The notes below the pieces were generated by a model. The model was not told the origin of the DNA, ran no database searches, and saw only the letters and a program-made list of their open reading frames with translations. A stretch of 64,000 nucleotides of DNA from Clostridia bacterium (GTDB taxonomy: Bacteria > Bacillota > Clostridia > Lutisporales > Lutisporaceae): assembly GCA_035628995.1 (NCBI GenBank), contig DASPIR010000024.1:1-64000 (forward strand). Reading direction: 5' to 3'. This document shows, piece after piece, positions 39,686 to 48,020 of the stretch; the first letter of the stretch is position 1; each line of letters starts with the position of its first letter. The position numbers and the translations under genes are program-made.

Positions 39686-40156
39686 ATGAACATACTTGTA
39701 AGTGCATGCTTACTAGGCACAAACTGCAAATACAGCGGGGGAAACAACCTTACCTCCAAAGTGCTGGAGCTTATGAAAGAGCACACTCTCATACCTGTAT
39801 GTCCTGAACAGCTTGGAGGCCTGACGACACCAAGAAAGCCCTGCGAGATCGATGCAGGTGGTGGCTCTGAAGTGCTGGCAGGACATGCAAGAGTAAAGAA
39901 CAACATAGGTGAGGATTTAACCGAACAGTTTATAAAGGGCGCACAGGAAACGCTGAACCTGGCAAAGCTGTATGGCTGTACTAAAGCTATTTTGAAAGCC
40001 AACAGTCCCTCCTGCGGCTGTAGAACCATCTACGACGGCAGCTTCAGCGGAAAGCATAAAGAGGGAAGCGGCGTAACTGCACAGTTGCTCTTAGATAATG
40101 GAATCGAAGTAGTGACAGATATTGATTTTGAAGAAAAGCTGAGAGACCTGAAGTAA
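39686..40156 (+). CDS. DUF523 family protein
   Basis: 156 residues beginning NILVSACLLGTNCKYSGG and containing VCPEQLGGL...RKPCEI, AILKANSPSCGC and the terminal family pattern, so the conserved Cys residues are intact. DUF523 has no firmly established function. It closes the core-gene block before the cassette array. Confidence 0.88.
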   Translation: MNILVSACLLGTNCKYSGGNNLTSKVLELMKEHTLIPVCPEQLGGLTTPRKPCEIDAGGGSEVLAGHARVKNNIGEDLTEQFIKGAQETLNLAKLYGCTKAILKANSPSCGCRTIYDGSFSGKHKEGSGVTAQLLLDNGIEVVTDIDFEEKLRDLK

Positions 40157-40174
40157 TTTTAGGTCTCTTTTTTA
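40143..40174 (+). terminator. Terminator overlapping the DUF523 stop
   Basis: GAGACCT pairs with AGGTCTC, followed by TTTTTT. The left stem arm is inside the coding end. Confidence 0.85.
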
Positions 40175-40220
40175 TGGTACAAATGCATTTGAGGTATTTT
40201 ACCAATTTAGTAAATAATGG

Positions 40221-40349
40221 TATAATATAATATGAATTACCACTATATGGAGTGATTCACGACACATGTCGGCCATCCCACCATATTGGCATCATTCACG
40301 ACAAATGTCGTGGTTGCGGTAGTTAGCCAACATTTCCATCCCCAGTATT
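40221..40349 (+). other. Left boundary of cassette array (degenerate recombination site)
   Basis: A TATAAT element (40221) is followed by two short palindromic stretches (CGACACATGTCG at 40260-40271 and CACGACAAATGTCGTG at 40297-40312) and the core box GTTAGCC at 40322-40328. From GTTAGCC onward the sequence matches that after the first full site at 41622 (ACATTTCC..CCC, then ...TATTCCCC). No RYYYAAC partner is seen on the left. It may be a decayed attC or an attI-like entry site. Confidence 0.5.
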
Positions 40350-40355
40350 CCCCTC

Positions 40356-40447
40356 AGCCTCCACATCATTGTCTGGGTGTGGCGATGGGGTAGGATTTTT
40401 TATTTTTGGTAATAAAAAAGACTCCTGACCTAAATCAAGAGTTTTTT
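40356..40447. terminator. Terminator region at the start of cassette 1
   Basis: CCACA and TGTGG around 40366-40386 are followed by a long T-run on the plus strand. A second stem at 40412-40447 (GACTCCTGA with TCAAGAG-T, T-run on the minus strand) would end the two minus-strand cassette genes. Confidence 0.6.
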
Positions 40448-40463
40448 CTATATCAGTATTTTT

Positions 40464-40994
40464 TTATGGACGACAGCATTTTTTATATTTTTTTCCACTA
40501 CCGCAAGGGCAAGGGTCATTCATACCAATTTTATTTGCATGTTTTGGTTGTTGGGCTTGTCCAAGTGCGACATAATCAGTAGTAGCGCAAGAAGGTACTC
40601 TAAATGAAAAAATAGTCTTTCCACCAAAGTTTGAAACAGAAAAATCTCCCATATTCATAACATCCATACCAATTAGTAAATCAGCAGACGAAATAGTCCC
40701 TTCAGTTACTCTAAGCCTTTGTATACATATTTTGTTCGGCAACCACAAATCAATTACATAGGTGTTAACATTACAATCTCCATTAGCTGTACATACTCTT
40801 GCCATACCTGTAGGGAGTAAATTTAACTGCTGGACTATCCTATTTGTAATTACTGTACCAGATGCACCTGTATCCCAAATCGCATTATACTGATTTATAT
40901 TCGTTGGGTTTTGAATAGGGTCAGATACTCCTACTTGGTTTATCAATACATTTGCTAAACCATTTGAATAAGTGGTGAAAGATGAAGTTTGCAT
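40464..40994 (-). CDS. Retropepsin-like aspartic protease with C-terminal SEC-C motif (cassette 1)
   Basis: 176 residues. Residues about 38-140 match the retroviral-type single-domain aspartic protease fold ([12 protein letters not shown] with the catalytic Asp; closing strand [15 protein letters not shown]). The last 20 residues are a SEC-C zinc motif ([16 protein letters not shown]). A dimer would be needed for protease activity. It reads against the array direction and is followed upstream in the same operon by a DUF5678 protein. Confidence 0.85.
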   Translation of the reverse strand: MQTSSFTTYSNGLANVLINQVGVSDPIQNPTNINQYNAIWDTGASGTVITNRIVQQLNLLPTGMARVCTANGDCNVNTYVIDLWLPNKICIQRLRVTEGTISSADLLIGMDVMNMGDFSVSNFGGKTIFSFRVPSCATTDYVALGQAQQPKHANKIGMNDPCPCGSGKKYKKCCRP

Positions 40995-41013
40995 AATTTA
41001 CCTACCTTATCAG

Positions 41014-41271
41014 TTAATGTACAAAATGCACTCGTGAGTGATAAGATTGTGTATAACTCTCTTCATTAGCTTGACATTTTTGAACAAGGAAAGTTCCTAA
41101 TTCTTCTGTTTTCTTTGTTTCAATTATCGCGTCATCTATAGTCTCATAAGCATTTAGTACTTGTCCGTTCTTTATAACAATATATTTGTCCTCATACTTT
41201 TTAATTAGTTCATCCAAATTCTTAATATAATACTGGAACTCTTTTTCTAAAGACAGTTTTTGGTTTTCCAT
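41014..41271 (-). CDS. DUF5678 family protein (cassette 1)
   Basis: 85 residues. The core DKYIVIKNGQVLNAYETIDD, AIIETKKTEELGTFLVQK matches DUF5678, a small domain often encoded beside retropepsin-like proteins, which is the arrangement here. AGGAGG precedes ATG and a consensus promoter lies at 41294-41322. Its function is unknown. Confidence 0.8.
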   Translation of the reverse strand: MENQKLSLEKEFQYYIKNLDELIKKYEDKYIVIKNGQVLNAYETIDDAIIETKKTEELGTFLVQKCQANEESYTQSYHSRVHFVH

Positions 41272-41293
41272 GTAAATACCTCCTCCTAATTAT

Positions 41294-41322
41294 ATCCTAT
41301 TCAATATAAAGCATATTGTCAA
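41294..41322 (-). promoter_or_regulatory. Minus-strand promoter of the DUF5678 / retropepsin pair
   Basis: Read on the minus strand: TTGACA, 17 bases, TAGGAT, ending 23 bp before the ATG. The pair thus carries its own promoter, unlike typical promoterless cassettes. Confidence 0.65.
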
Positions 41323-41487
41323 TACATATAATGAAAAGTACCTTTAAATAAGATATCGACTATTATCATTTAAAGTATTATATGTTATGAAAAGTATTTC
41401 ATTCATTGTACTAAGAACACCTAAAAAATTCCTCTAGCTAATTGATGAGAAAGAGCTATCTTGTAGTAAGTATATATATTATATTTA

Positions 41488-41513
41488 TAGTACATTATAT
41501 GGTATAATTACCC
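41488..41513 (+). promoter_or_regulatory. Repeated outward promoter before attC1
   Basis: ACATTATATGGTATAATTA has an extended -10 (TGG-TATAAT) and recurs at 42737-42758 and 63807-63833. It points toward the downstream cassette. Confidence 0.6.
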
Positions 41514-41550
41514 ATATAGTGCTATTGCCAACCAACGTTATGGGAACGTC

Positions 41551-41628
41551 GGCTAACAATCCATTCACGGACATTTTTGCTGTAGGTTCGGCTTTGGGGT
41601 AAACGTCGTGAATGGAAAGACGTTAGCC
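41551..41628 (+). repeat. attC-like site 1 (end of cassette 1)
   Basis: GGCTAAC (41551-41557) pairs with GTTAGCC (41622-41628), and inner stem CCATTCACG (41561-41569) pairs with CGTGAATGG (41607-41615). The spacers are AAT and AAAGAC. At 78 bp it is the shortest and cleanest site of the array. Cassette 1 start GTTAGCCAACATT complements its end AACGTCGGCTAAC in 11 of 13 positions. Confidence 0.85.
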
Positions 41629-41657
41629 GACATTTCCCTCCCATGTATTCCCCGCAG

Positions 41658-41700
41658 ACTCCACATAATATTAGGGCATGGCGTTGGAGTTTTTATTTTT
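41658..41700 (+). terminator. Terminator at the start of cassette 2
   Basis: ACTCCA pairs with TGGAGT and is followed by a T-rich run. It lies 30 bp after the recombination point, where it would block read-through from the upstream cassette. Confidence 0.55.
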
Positions 41701-41718
41701 TATGGTTTTTAACAATAA

Positions 41719-41790
41719 AAAAGACCTTCAACTAAGAAGGTCTTAAAATATAAAAGACCTGATGCTTTTTCAGCTTAGGTCTTCTTTTTA
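41719..41790. terminator. Two tandem hairpin terminators
   Basis: AAGACCTTC/GAAGGTCTT and AAGACCT/AGGTCTT stems have T-runs on both strands. They would stop the minus-strand DUF3800 transcript. Confidence 0.8.
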
Positions 41791-41897
41791 TATGGATGAA
41801 TAACTTTACGTAGCTCATCCACAAAATACTATATTTAAGTCATCTTTTCGATAACTTCAATATAATATTACCTTTATCTTAACCGGATGTCAAGCAA

Positions 41898-42641
41898 TTA
41901 TGTAATTATTTTTAAACCAAATCGTTCTTTTAGGTTACAATTTCCATTATAAAGTTTAGAATCTATTAAGTCAAATACATTAGGTTTTTTCTGCTTTTTA
42001 ATATCATAATTATAACTACACGCTCTATTTAATGGATTAGGAATAAAATCTGCAATTTGTAATCCTACATTATCATCCTGTTTCATGGAAAAGTTAATTG
42101 TAGTCAGTCTTTTTTGAAAAATAATCTTGTTAAAAAATAATGTCCCATTGGCTACAATAGTATGATAATGACTAGCAAGTCTAGTATCATCTGTAGGAGT
42201 TCTTGATTCAATATATATTATGCCTTTACCCTCATTATGTTCCAAGAAATGGACAAAGTTTTCTAAAATAATCTGAAGAGCAACAAAATAATCATTGTTT
42301 GCATATTTCTCACAATATAGTTTTTTATATTCTACAGGATTAATTCCAACTCCTATCGTAGTTATATTGCAACTATCAATAATATTTCTTAACCCATTCC
42401 AGAATCCCTTTTTCTTTTCAAAATCTTTCAGTATATCATATGGAGGTTTTTCGGGATCTCTTATCTCCGATTCGTGCAATACTACAGTAGTATTATTGAA
42501 AATTACATTTTTTAGACTATTTACTAATGGAATCATCTTTTGAACATATTCATTTTCCTCTATTATATAGCCACCGAGACAAAAATATTGCAGATTGCCT
42601 GATGGCTTTGATTCATCTAAAAATAAATAATAATTACTCAT
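41898..42641 (-). CDS. DUF3800 protein (cassette 2)
   Basis: About 247 residues beginning MSNYYLFLDES, the DUF3800 hallmark, with later acidic positions (YIESRTPTDD and GLQIADFIPN) typical of this RNase-H-like fold. DUF3800 proteins are common in mobile islands and near defence genes; activity is unproven. ATG 42641 follows GGGGGAA. It is oriented against the array. Confidence 0.82.
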   Translation of the reverse strand: MSNYYLFLDESKPSGNLQYFCLGGYIIEENEYVQKMIPLVNSLKNVIFNNTTVVLHESEIRDPEKPPYDILKDFEKKKGFWNGLRNIIDSCNITTIGVGINPVEYKKLYCEKYANNDYFVALQIILENFVHFLEHNEGKGIIYIESRTPTDDTRLASHYHTIVANGTLFFNKIIFQKRLTTINFSMKQDDNVGLQIADFIPNPLNRACSYNYDIKKQKKPNVFDLIDSKLYNGNCNLKERFGLKIIT

Positions 42642-42736
42642 ATACAATTCCCCCCTACAAAGCACTTCCTAAATTTTACCACAATTTGACACAATATAAA
42701 ATGTTTTGTAGGTTTTTAATTTGTTATGTTTATGCC

Positions 42737-42758
42737 GCATTATATGGTATAATTATCC
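42737..42758 (+). promoter_or_regulatory. Repeated outward promoter before attC2
   Basis: CATTATATGGTATAATTA is the same extended -10 element as at 41488, directed into cassette 3. Confidence 0.6.
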
Positions 42759-42796
42759 ATATGGCGCCATTCCTAACCAACGTCAAGGGAAACGTC

Positions 42797-42965
42797 GGCT
42801 AACAATGCACTCACGTGGCATTTGCATAAGGGATGCGGTAAGTTAAATAATAGGTTTCCTTAATAATGGTTGGTTTTACATCCCTTCACCGGGTGTCACC
42901 ACCGCCAAGGTGGGAAAGGCTCTGGTGTCCGGTTCAGGGACGTCGTGAGTGCGGAGACGTTAGCT
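42797..42965 (+). repeat. attC-like site 2 (end of cassette 2)
   Basis: GGCTAAC pairs with GTTAGCT, and GCACTCACG (42807-42815) pairs exactly with CGTGAGTGC (42944-42952). Cassette 2 start GTTAGCCGACATTTCC complements its end in 15 of 16 positions. The central variable part is shared with site 3. Confidence 0.85.
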
Positions 42966-43183
42966 GACAGATAATGCAGATTGACTTATGCAAGAAGTAA
43001 TACTCTCATATTGCGTAAAGGTTTATTTAAAAAAAGTTATTGGGATAAACTATCTTTCTTAAAACAGCATTATTTAACTATTGAATAAAACAATTAATAT
43101 AACTCTTGTTTAGACTAATAATCTTATTTAGTATTGTCTACCAGTAGAATCATACAAAGTAGATATTAGGTAGGAGGTCAAAA

Positions 43184-43696
43184 TTGAAGAAGCATGCTAT
43201 AGATTTCTTATTATCAGGTAAAGTTATTATAACTACTTTTGTAGTAGCCTTATGCCTATATACATGGATTTATATATCATATAACCAACCAGAGCATATT
43301 GAATATAAGTACAATGGAATAAAATATCAGGCTGGCAATCCGCAAAATGTAGAAACAATTAATATCGAAATCAAAGGGAAATATGTAAAAGAATTATTTG
43401 TGAAAGAAGTAGAATTTTTCGGTACTATAAAGGTAGGAGAAAAAGTGTTTTCTTGCAACCCAATAAAATTTAATAGAGACAAAATGGGTGAATTGAAGTC
43501 CTACGGAACTATATATGTAAGTGATGAGTTTGAAAAATTAACCATTGAGATTCTTGAACCAACGCATAATGGTGGCTATAGTTTCAGTCTTAGAAAGGGT
43601 TGGTTAATTTCAGCACCTTGCAATAGTAGGAAGGAAGCCATTGAAATCTCAAATGCTCTTATGAAAAGGCTATACAAAGGGTTAGTAATAGAGTAA
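43184..43696 (+). CDS. Membrane-anchored hypothetical protein (cassette 3)
   Basis: 170 residues with one N-terminal helix (about 12-32), then a beta-rich extracellular domain. The start is TTG behind TAGGAGGTC. No family was recognised. The 120 bp before the gene (43051-43170) recur at 57107-57220, outside the array. Confidence 0.65.
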   Translation: MKKHAIDFLLSGKVIITTFVVALCLYTWIYISYNQPEHIEYKYNGIKYQAGNPQNVETINIEIKGKYVKELFVKEVEFFGTIKVGEKVFSCNPIKFNRDKMGELKSYGTIYVSDEFEKLTIEILEPTHNGGYSFSLRKGWLISAPCNSRKEAIEISNALMKRLYKGLVIE

Positions 43697-43716
43697 TGTG
43701 ATTCATTTCTTTTTAT

Positions 43717-43866
43717 AAGGTGCAATCTCCTATGCGGAGTTTGTGAGAGATTTGAACTCAAGAGAGGCAATATTAACATAAGCGACACATGACAGGTCCC
43801 GAGTACCGGCAGCGGTATACAAAGGTTATTAAGCTAGGCGTTGCGGGACATTATCCATTAGCTAAC
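43717..43866 (+). repeat. Class II cassette-end module, copy 1
   Basis: A hairpin region (CTCCTATGCGGAG) is followed by GAGATTTGAACTCAAGAGAGG-like and GTACCGGCAGCGGTATA-like segments. Similar copies precede the sites at 48015 and 50944. It lies between the stop codon and attC3. Confidence 0.7.
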
Positions 43867-44027
43867 AATGTACTCACGTGGCATTTTTATAAGGGATACG
43901 GAATGCTAATTAATAGGTTTCCTTATTAAAGTTTCGATTTACATCCCTTCACCGGGTGTCACCACCGCCAGGAGGACAGGCTCTGTGGGTCCGGTTCAGG
44001 GACGTCGTGAGTGCGGGACCGTTATAC
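43860..44027 (+). repeat. attC-like site 3 (end of cassette 3)
   Basis: Left box AGCTAAC, right box GTTATAC (44021-44027), inner stem GTACTCACG/CGTGAGTGC with one mismatch. Cassette 3 starts GTTAGCT, complementary to AGCTAAC. Confidence 0.85.
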
Positions 44028-44057
44028 GAAATCGCAGGAGGAAAGAAGGTAAAAAGT

Positions 44058-44903
44058 GTGGAAGTAACTTGTGATAATAGGAACATACCCTTGTCAATAC
44101 AACGTACGGTTAGGCAACGTTGTGGCTTTGGTTGTGTTATTTGCGGATTCCCTCTTTATGAATATGATCATATAAAAGGGTGGGCTAATGTACACGAACA
44201 TGTTGCAGAAGATATAACTCTTTTATGCGATTTACACCATCGCGAGGCTACATCTGGCCTTCTACCAAGAGATAAGATTATTGAAGCAAATAAAGCACCT
44301 CACAACTTACAAAGTGGTATAAGTAAACCATTACAACTTCATTTTGAAGGAGACTCTTGTGAAGTTCATATTGGTGGTAATTACTTTACAACTAAAATGT
44401 CTGGAGATTATACGGAATCAATACCTATCATAGTAGATGGCATCCCTTTGATTGCTTTTATCTTACAGGATGGTCATTTATTATTAAATGTAAACTTATT
44501 CGATGAGTATAACCAGCTAGTATTACGTATTGTTAACAATCAGCTGTTTTATTCAATTAGTCCATGGGATATTAAAATTGTTGGAAAGACACTTACAATT
44601 CGTGAGAAGGCAAGAAAAATGCTGATTAGGATGACTTATGAGCCACCAAATAAAGTAGTTATAGATAAAGGACGTTTCCTATGTAACGGGGTCGAAATAT
44701 TAGTAGATAGTGATCAAATCTTAGTAACAAATAATAACACTTTAATTAGTGGCTGCTCTTCAACTAATTGCCACGGAGGTTTGATAATCGGACCTACTTC
44801 TAATCCGATTGGCGGCTTTATGTCCCTTCAAGGTATTAGTCGGTATCTTGGTGACTCTAAAGCATCACTAGCTTGGGCTAAATCAATAAAAGAAGAGTTT
44901 TAG
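44058..44903 (+). CDS. HNH endonuclease-like protein (cassette 4)
   Basis: About 281 residues. Near the N-terminus CVICGFPLYEYDHIKGW and ITLLCDLHHREATSGLL form an HNH zinc/nuclease motif. The remaining 200 residues are beta-rich (repeated strands such as VHIGGNYF and GGLIIGPTSNPIGG) and may be a recognition or sensing domain. GTG 44058 is 37 bp inside the cassette, behind AGGAGGAAAGAAGG; an open frame extends upstream through the recombination site and is not used. Confidence 0.75.
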   Translation: MEVTCDNRNIPLSIQRTVRQRCGFGCVICGFPLYEYDHIKGWANVHEHVAEDITLLCDLHHREATSGLLPRDKIIEANKAPHNLQSGISKPLQLHFEGDSCEVHIGGNYFTTKMSGDYTESIPIIVDGIPLIAFILQDGHLLLNVNLFDEYNQLVLRIVNNQLFYSISPWDIKIVGKTLTIREKARKMLIRMTYEPPNKVVIDKGRFLCNGVEILVDSDQILVTNNNTLISGCSSTNCHGGLIIGPTSNPIGGFMSLQGISRYLGDSKASLAWAKSIKEEF

Positions 44904-44915
44904 ACTCGCGACTTC

Positions 44916-45102
44916 GTATAACAAAGCACTCACGCTGCGGCACGTAAGGAAAGGGCAAGGAGCATGCGTGCCTTGGGTTGCCGATGCCATTGCTCTGGAG
45001 TAAAGGCAGCAACCACACCCCTTCACTGGGAGCGGAGCTCCGCCAGGAGGCAGGGTTTTGCGGGTCCGGTTCAGGGACGTCGTGAGTGCGAAACCGCTAG
45101 AT
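44916..45102 (+). repeat. attC-like site 4 (end of cassette 4)
   Basis: Left box GTATAAC (44916-44922), right box GCTAGAT (45096-45102), inner stem GCACTCACG/CGTGAGTGC perfect. The end TTCGTATAAC is the exact complement of cassette 4's start GTTATACGAA (44021-44030), extending to 13 of 14. Confidence 0.88.
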
Positions 45103-45180
45103 GACATTGTTTGCTAAGTTGGAGTTATTATAAAGCGTGATTCTTGTTATTTAAGTAATTTAATAGGGAGGAAATGTAAT

Positions 45181-45738
45181 ATGAAATTTGTACATTTGAT
45201 TAAATTGCTATCAAAAATTATTTATGATCCAAGAGGTGCTTTTACTAGTGAAAGTTTCGAGACATATAGTGTCAAGCTTCTAAATGTTTTATATTACCTA
45301 TTTTTTACTTTTACAGGGGGATTAAGTGTATTTTTGCTTTACTATGGACCAACGAGAGGATATAACTTAGCACTGTTGATAAGATGCCTTATAATGATGT
45401 TGATTTATTCTTTCATAGTAAAAAAAATCACAGTGGTATTTTACTATTTTATACTAAATATAAAAAACGAAAGCAATTTGTCATTTAAACAAACAGAAGT
45501 AGTATTACTTCCGATTATATTCTTATTTTGGTTTATCAATTATTCTGGTGGATTATTACTTAGTGGAATTCCAATTACAAAGATAATCTTGGGATTTGTT
45601 CCGTTTCTATGGTTTAATTATATGATTTTTTTACTTTTAAGATATAAACTTAGGCAAAGTAATATTAAAAGTATATTGTTATCCATTATACCTGTGATAT
45701 TATATACAACATCTATTTTTGTTAATAGATTACATTAA
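45181..45738 (+). CDS. Multi-pass membrane protein, YIP1-like topology (cassette 5)
   Basis: 185 residues with five hydrophobic segments and a cytoplasmic start PRGAFTSESFETYSVKLL. The overall layout recalls YIP1-family proteins, but similarity is too weak to assert. GGGAGGAAATGTAAT precedes ATG. Confidence 0.65.
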   Translation: MKFVHLIKLLSKIIYDPRGAFTSESFETYSVKLLNVLYYLFFTFTGGLSVFLLYYGPTRGYNLALLIRCLIMMLIYSFIVKKITVVFYYFILNIKNESNLSFKQTEVVLLPIIFLFWFINYSGGLLLSGIPITKIILGFVPFLWFNYMIFLLLRYKLRQSNIKSILLSIIPVILYTTSIFVNRLH

Positions 45739-45785
45739 GAAGTTAATTATTCAATATTTGATTATAGAAAATGGCAAACAACATC

Positions 45786-45975
45786 ATCTAACAATGCGCT
45801 CACGCTGCGGCACGGCGGGTATGAGCAAGGAGTATGCGTGCCTTGGGTTGCCGGATGTATTTACTATGGAGCAGGAGCAGGGCAACCACACCCCTTCACC
45901 GGGTGCAAGCACCGCCAGTGGATTAGAGCTCTGTGGGTCCGGCTCAGTGGTGTCGTGAGTGCGAAACCGTCAGAT
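45786..45975 (+). repeat. attC-like site 5 (end of cassette 5)
   Basis: Left box ATCTAAC, right box GTCAGAT, inner stem GCGCTCACG/CGTGAGTGC. The end AACAACATCATCTAAC complements the cassette start at 45096 (GCTAGATGACATTGTT) in 13 of 16. Confidence 0.85.
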
Positions 45976-46081
45976 GACACTTAATGCAGAATGATTTACG
46001 TAATAAGTACCATTTTTATATTGCATATCAGTAATATATTACGAACTAAACATTATTTATATAATATACAGGAGGTACTAT

Positions 46082-46594
46082 ATGATTATACGGCAAGAAC
46101 AACCGACTGATTATGATGAAGTCTATGAACTTGTTAAAATATCATTTGCCACATCTACTAATGAGGGTGAGTGGGACTATTTGAATGAAGTACGAAAAAA
46201 AGATACCTTTATTCCTGAACTTTCATTGGTTGCAGAGAATGAAGATAGAAAACTAATTGGTCAAATCGTTTTATATAAAACAAGCATTACTACATCTGAT
46301 AATGTTTATACTGAACTCTTACTATCTCCTATAAGTGTTCATCCCGATTTTTTTCGCAGGGGAATTGCTCGCGCAATGATGATGGAAGCTTTTCAAATTG
46401 CAAAAAGTATGAGATATACATCTGTATTCCTTTGTGGTGAACCAGACTTTTATCATAAGTTTGGGTTTAAGCCGTCTTACGAATATGGGATATTCCATAT
46501 TGCTGATAAAACAAAAAATGCCGAATGGTGTATGGCTCTTGAATTGACACTTGGCGCTTTATCAGGTAAAACTGGAACTATCAACATACAATAA
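46082..46594 (+). CDS. GNAT family N-acetyltransferase (cassette 6)
   Basis: 170 residues. The acetyl-CoA site pyrophosphate loop is HPDFFRRGIARAMMMEA, with strands LLSPISVHPD and SVFLCGEPDFYHKFGFKPSYEY. AGGAGGTACTAT precedes ATG. The substrate is unknown; GNATs are frequent integron cargo. Confidence 0.85.
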   Translation: MIIRQEQPTDYDEVYELVKISFATSTNEGEWDYLNEVRKKDTFIPELSLVAENEDRKLIGQIVLYKTSITTSDNVYTELLLSPISVHPDFFRRGIARAMMMEAFQIAKSMRYTSVFLCGEPDFYHKFGFKPSYEYGIFHIADKTKNAEWCMALELTLGALSGKTGTINIQ

Positions 46595-46675
46595 TGTATA
46601 GTATAAGCATAATACTAAGTTAAATTACTTCACTATTTTTATATAATGCGTAACTTGAACTTAAGATTTAAGGGC

Positions 46676-46690
46676 GCGACATCCTGTCGC
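46676..46690 (+). repeat. Class I cassette-end hairpin, cassette 6
   Basis: GCGACATCCTGTCGC is a hairpin 27 bp before the left box, followed by CTCTGAA as in the other copies (50271, 51838, 52799, 54078, 56569). Confidence 0.65.
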
Positions 46691-46717
46691 ACTCTGAATT
46701 ACGGGGCTTTCGACGGC

Positions 46718-46917
46718 GTATAACAAGGCTTCTGCACAAGGGGCTCGGGGGTCATATCCATGAAGTATCCCTAATGGGTTATTCATGAAGAAGGGCTTGC
46801 CCACAGCTTCCAAGCTAAGCGCAGTCGCGCCCGGCAACCGGGAAACCAAGATAAGAGCTATCTAAGTTCTCCGGTTGCCTTAAGCCTGAAAGCCGTCGCA
46901 GAAGCAAACCGTTATAC
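46718..46917 (+). repeat. attC-like site 6, divergent type
   Basis: GTATAAC (46718-46724) pairs exactly with GTTATAC (46911-46917), and GCTTCTGC pairs exactly with GCAGAAGC. The 160-bp centre is unlike the main family. Unlike most others, its left box matches the next cassette's start rather than the start of cassette 6 (GTCAGATG). Confidence 0.78.
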
Positions 46918-46977
46918 GGAAGATGGTGCGGATTGGTTTATGTAAGAAGTACTATTTTAAAATGGGGGTATAAAGTT

Positions 46978-47868
46978 ATGAGTGAAACTTTATGGAATGA
47001 ACAACTAGAATTTTTACGAGCCATTCGCACTGGTTGGTGTAATAATGATTACATTGAATTCTTGGTTGAAAGAGTTTGGAAAATAAATAAGGCAGTCAAC
47101 ATAATAGATTTTGGATGTGGCTTTGGATATGTCGGATTGTTATTGCTACCGATATTGCCTAGCGGAAGTACATATACGGGTATTGATATTAGTGAAATTC
47201 TTTTAGAAGAAGCAAAGAATATTTTTGCAGATTCAGGATACTCGGCAAGATTTATTAAAGCAGACCTAAATGAGTATGAACCCAAGGAAAACTATGATAT
47301 TGCTATATCACAAGCAGTTTTAAGGCATATACCTAATGCAAAGAACATCCTAGAAAAAATGATACAATCTGTTGTAAATGGTGGTTTAGTAATCTGTATG
47401 GAGGGAGATTTAGAAATAGAAAAGGCAGGGCAATATTTCAATGGCTTTGATTATACAGATCTTAATATGCCATATTTGCATCGGAAAATTTATAAAAAAG
47501 AATTGGAAAATGGAGGGAGGGATTATAGGTTTGGCATTAAAGCTCCTATATATATGCAAGAATTAGGTTTGCATAATGTTGGAGTTAGAATGAATGATAG
47601 TGTTAAATTTGTTAACCCATATGGAGTTAAGGATGAACATACCAAACAATATAACGCAATGACTAAAGCTTGGGGATGGAATAAGCATTTATCAGAGGAT
47701 GATAGAGTAGAGTATATTAATGAACTTATAGAAAGAGGCTTAAGTAAGCAGGAAGCAGAAATGTATGTAAATGGTGAAATAAAAATTAGTGAATACGTAG
47801 TGAAACACAAGGATAGAGCTTACATAATTCAAGCACCATGTACACTCATATCATATGGAACAAAATAA
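46978..47868 (+). CDS. Class I SAM-dependent methyltransferase (cassette 7)
   Basis: About 296 residues. SAM-binding motif I is IIDFGCGFGYVGLLLL, motif II TYTGIDIS and motif IV ENYDIAISQAVLRHIP. The C-terminal half is helical with a cap. ATG 46978 follows GGGGGTATAAAG. Substrate unknown. Confidence 0.82.
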   Translation: MSETLWNEQLEFLRAIRTGWCNNDYIEFLVERVWKINKAVNIIDFGCGFGYVGLLLLPILPSGSTYTGIDISEILLEEAKNIFADSGYSARFIKADLNEYEPKENYDIAISQAVLRHIPNAKNILEKMIQSVVNGGLVICMEGDLEIEKAGQYFNGFDYTDLNMPYLHRKIYKKELENGGRDYRFGIKAPIYMQELGLHNVGVRMNDSVKFVNPYGVKDEHTKQYNAMTKAWGWNKHLSEDDRVEYINELIERGLSKQEAEMYVNGEIKISEYVVKHKDRAYIIQAPCTLISYGTK

Positions 47869-47878
47869 GTCCAGTTAT

Positions 47879-48020
47879 GTGCAAACTCCTACGCGGAGTT
47901 TGTGAGATTTAAACCCAAGAGAGACAATATTTATATAACCGGCACATGTCAGGTCTCGGATACCGGAAGCAGTATATGAATATAATGGCAAGGCTCTGCG
48001 GGGCACCATACATCAGATAA
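47879..48020 (+). repeat. Class II cassette-end module, copy 2
   Basis: AAACTCC and GGAGTTT form a stem around TACGC, followed by the conserved GAGATTTAAACCC and GGATACCGGAAGCAGTATA segments shared with 43717 and 50812. It ends in the left core box AGATAA, broken by the IS at 48020. Confidence 0.7.

Noticed and set aside
42295-42543. Plus-strand ORFs opposite DUF3800
   Set aside because: They are antisense shadows of the DUF3800 gene with no ribosome sites.
43956-44057. Upstream extension of the HNH gene through the attC site
   Set aside because: The open frame runs across the recombination point into the previous site. A GTG with AGGAGGAAAGAAGG inside the cassette is a better start.
45719-45958. 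79-codon ORF over attC site 5 and similar ORFs at 49439, 49617 and 50980
   Set aside because: They lie within the conserved palindromes, share sequence only because the sites are repeated, and lack ribosome sites.
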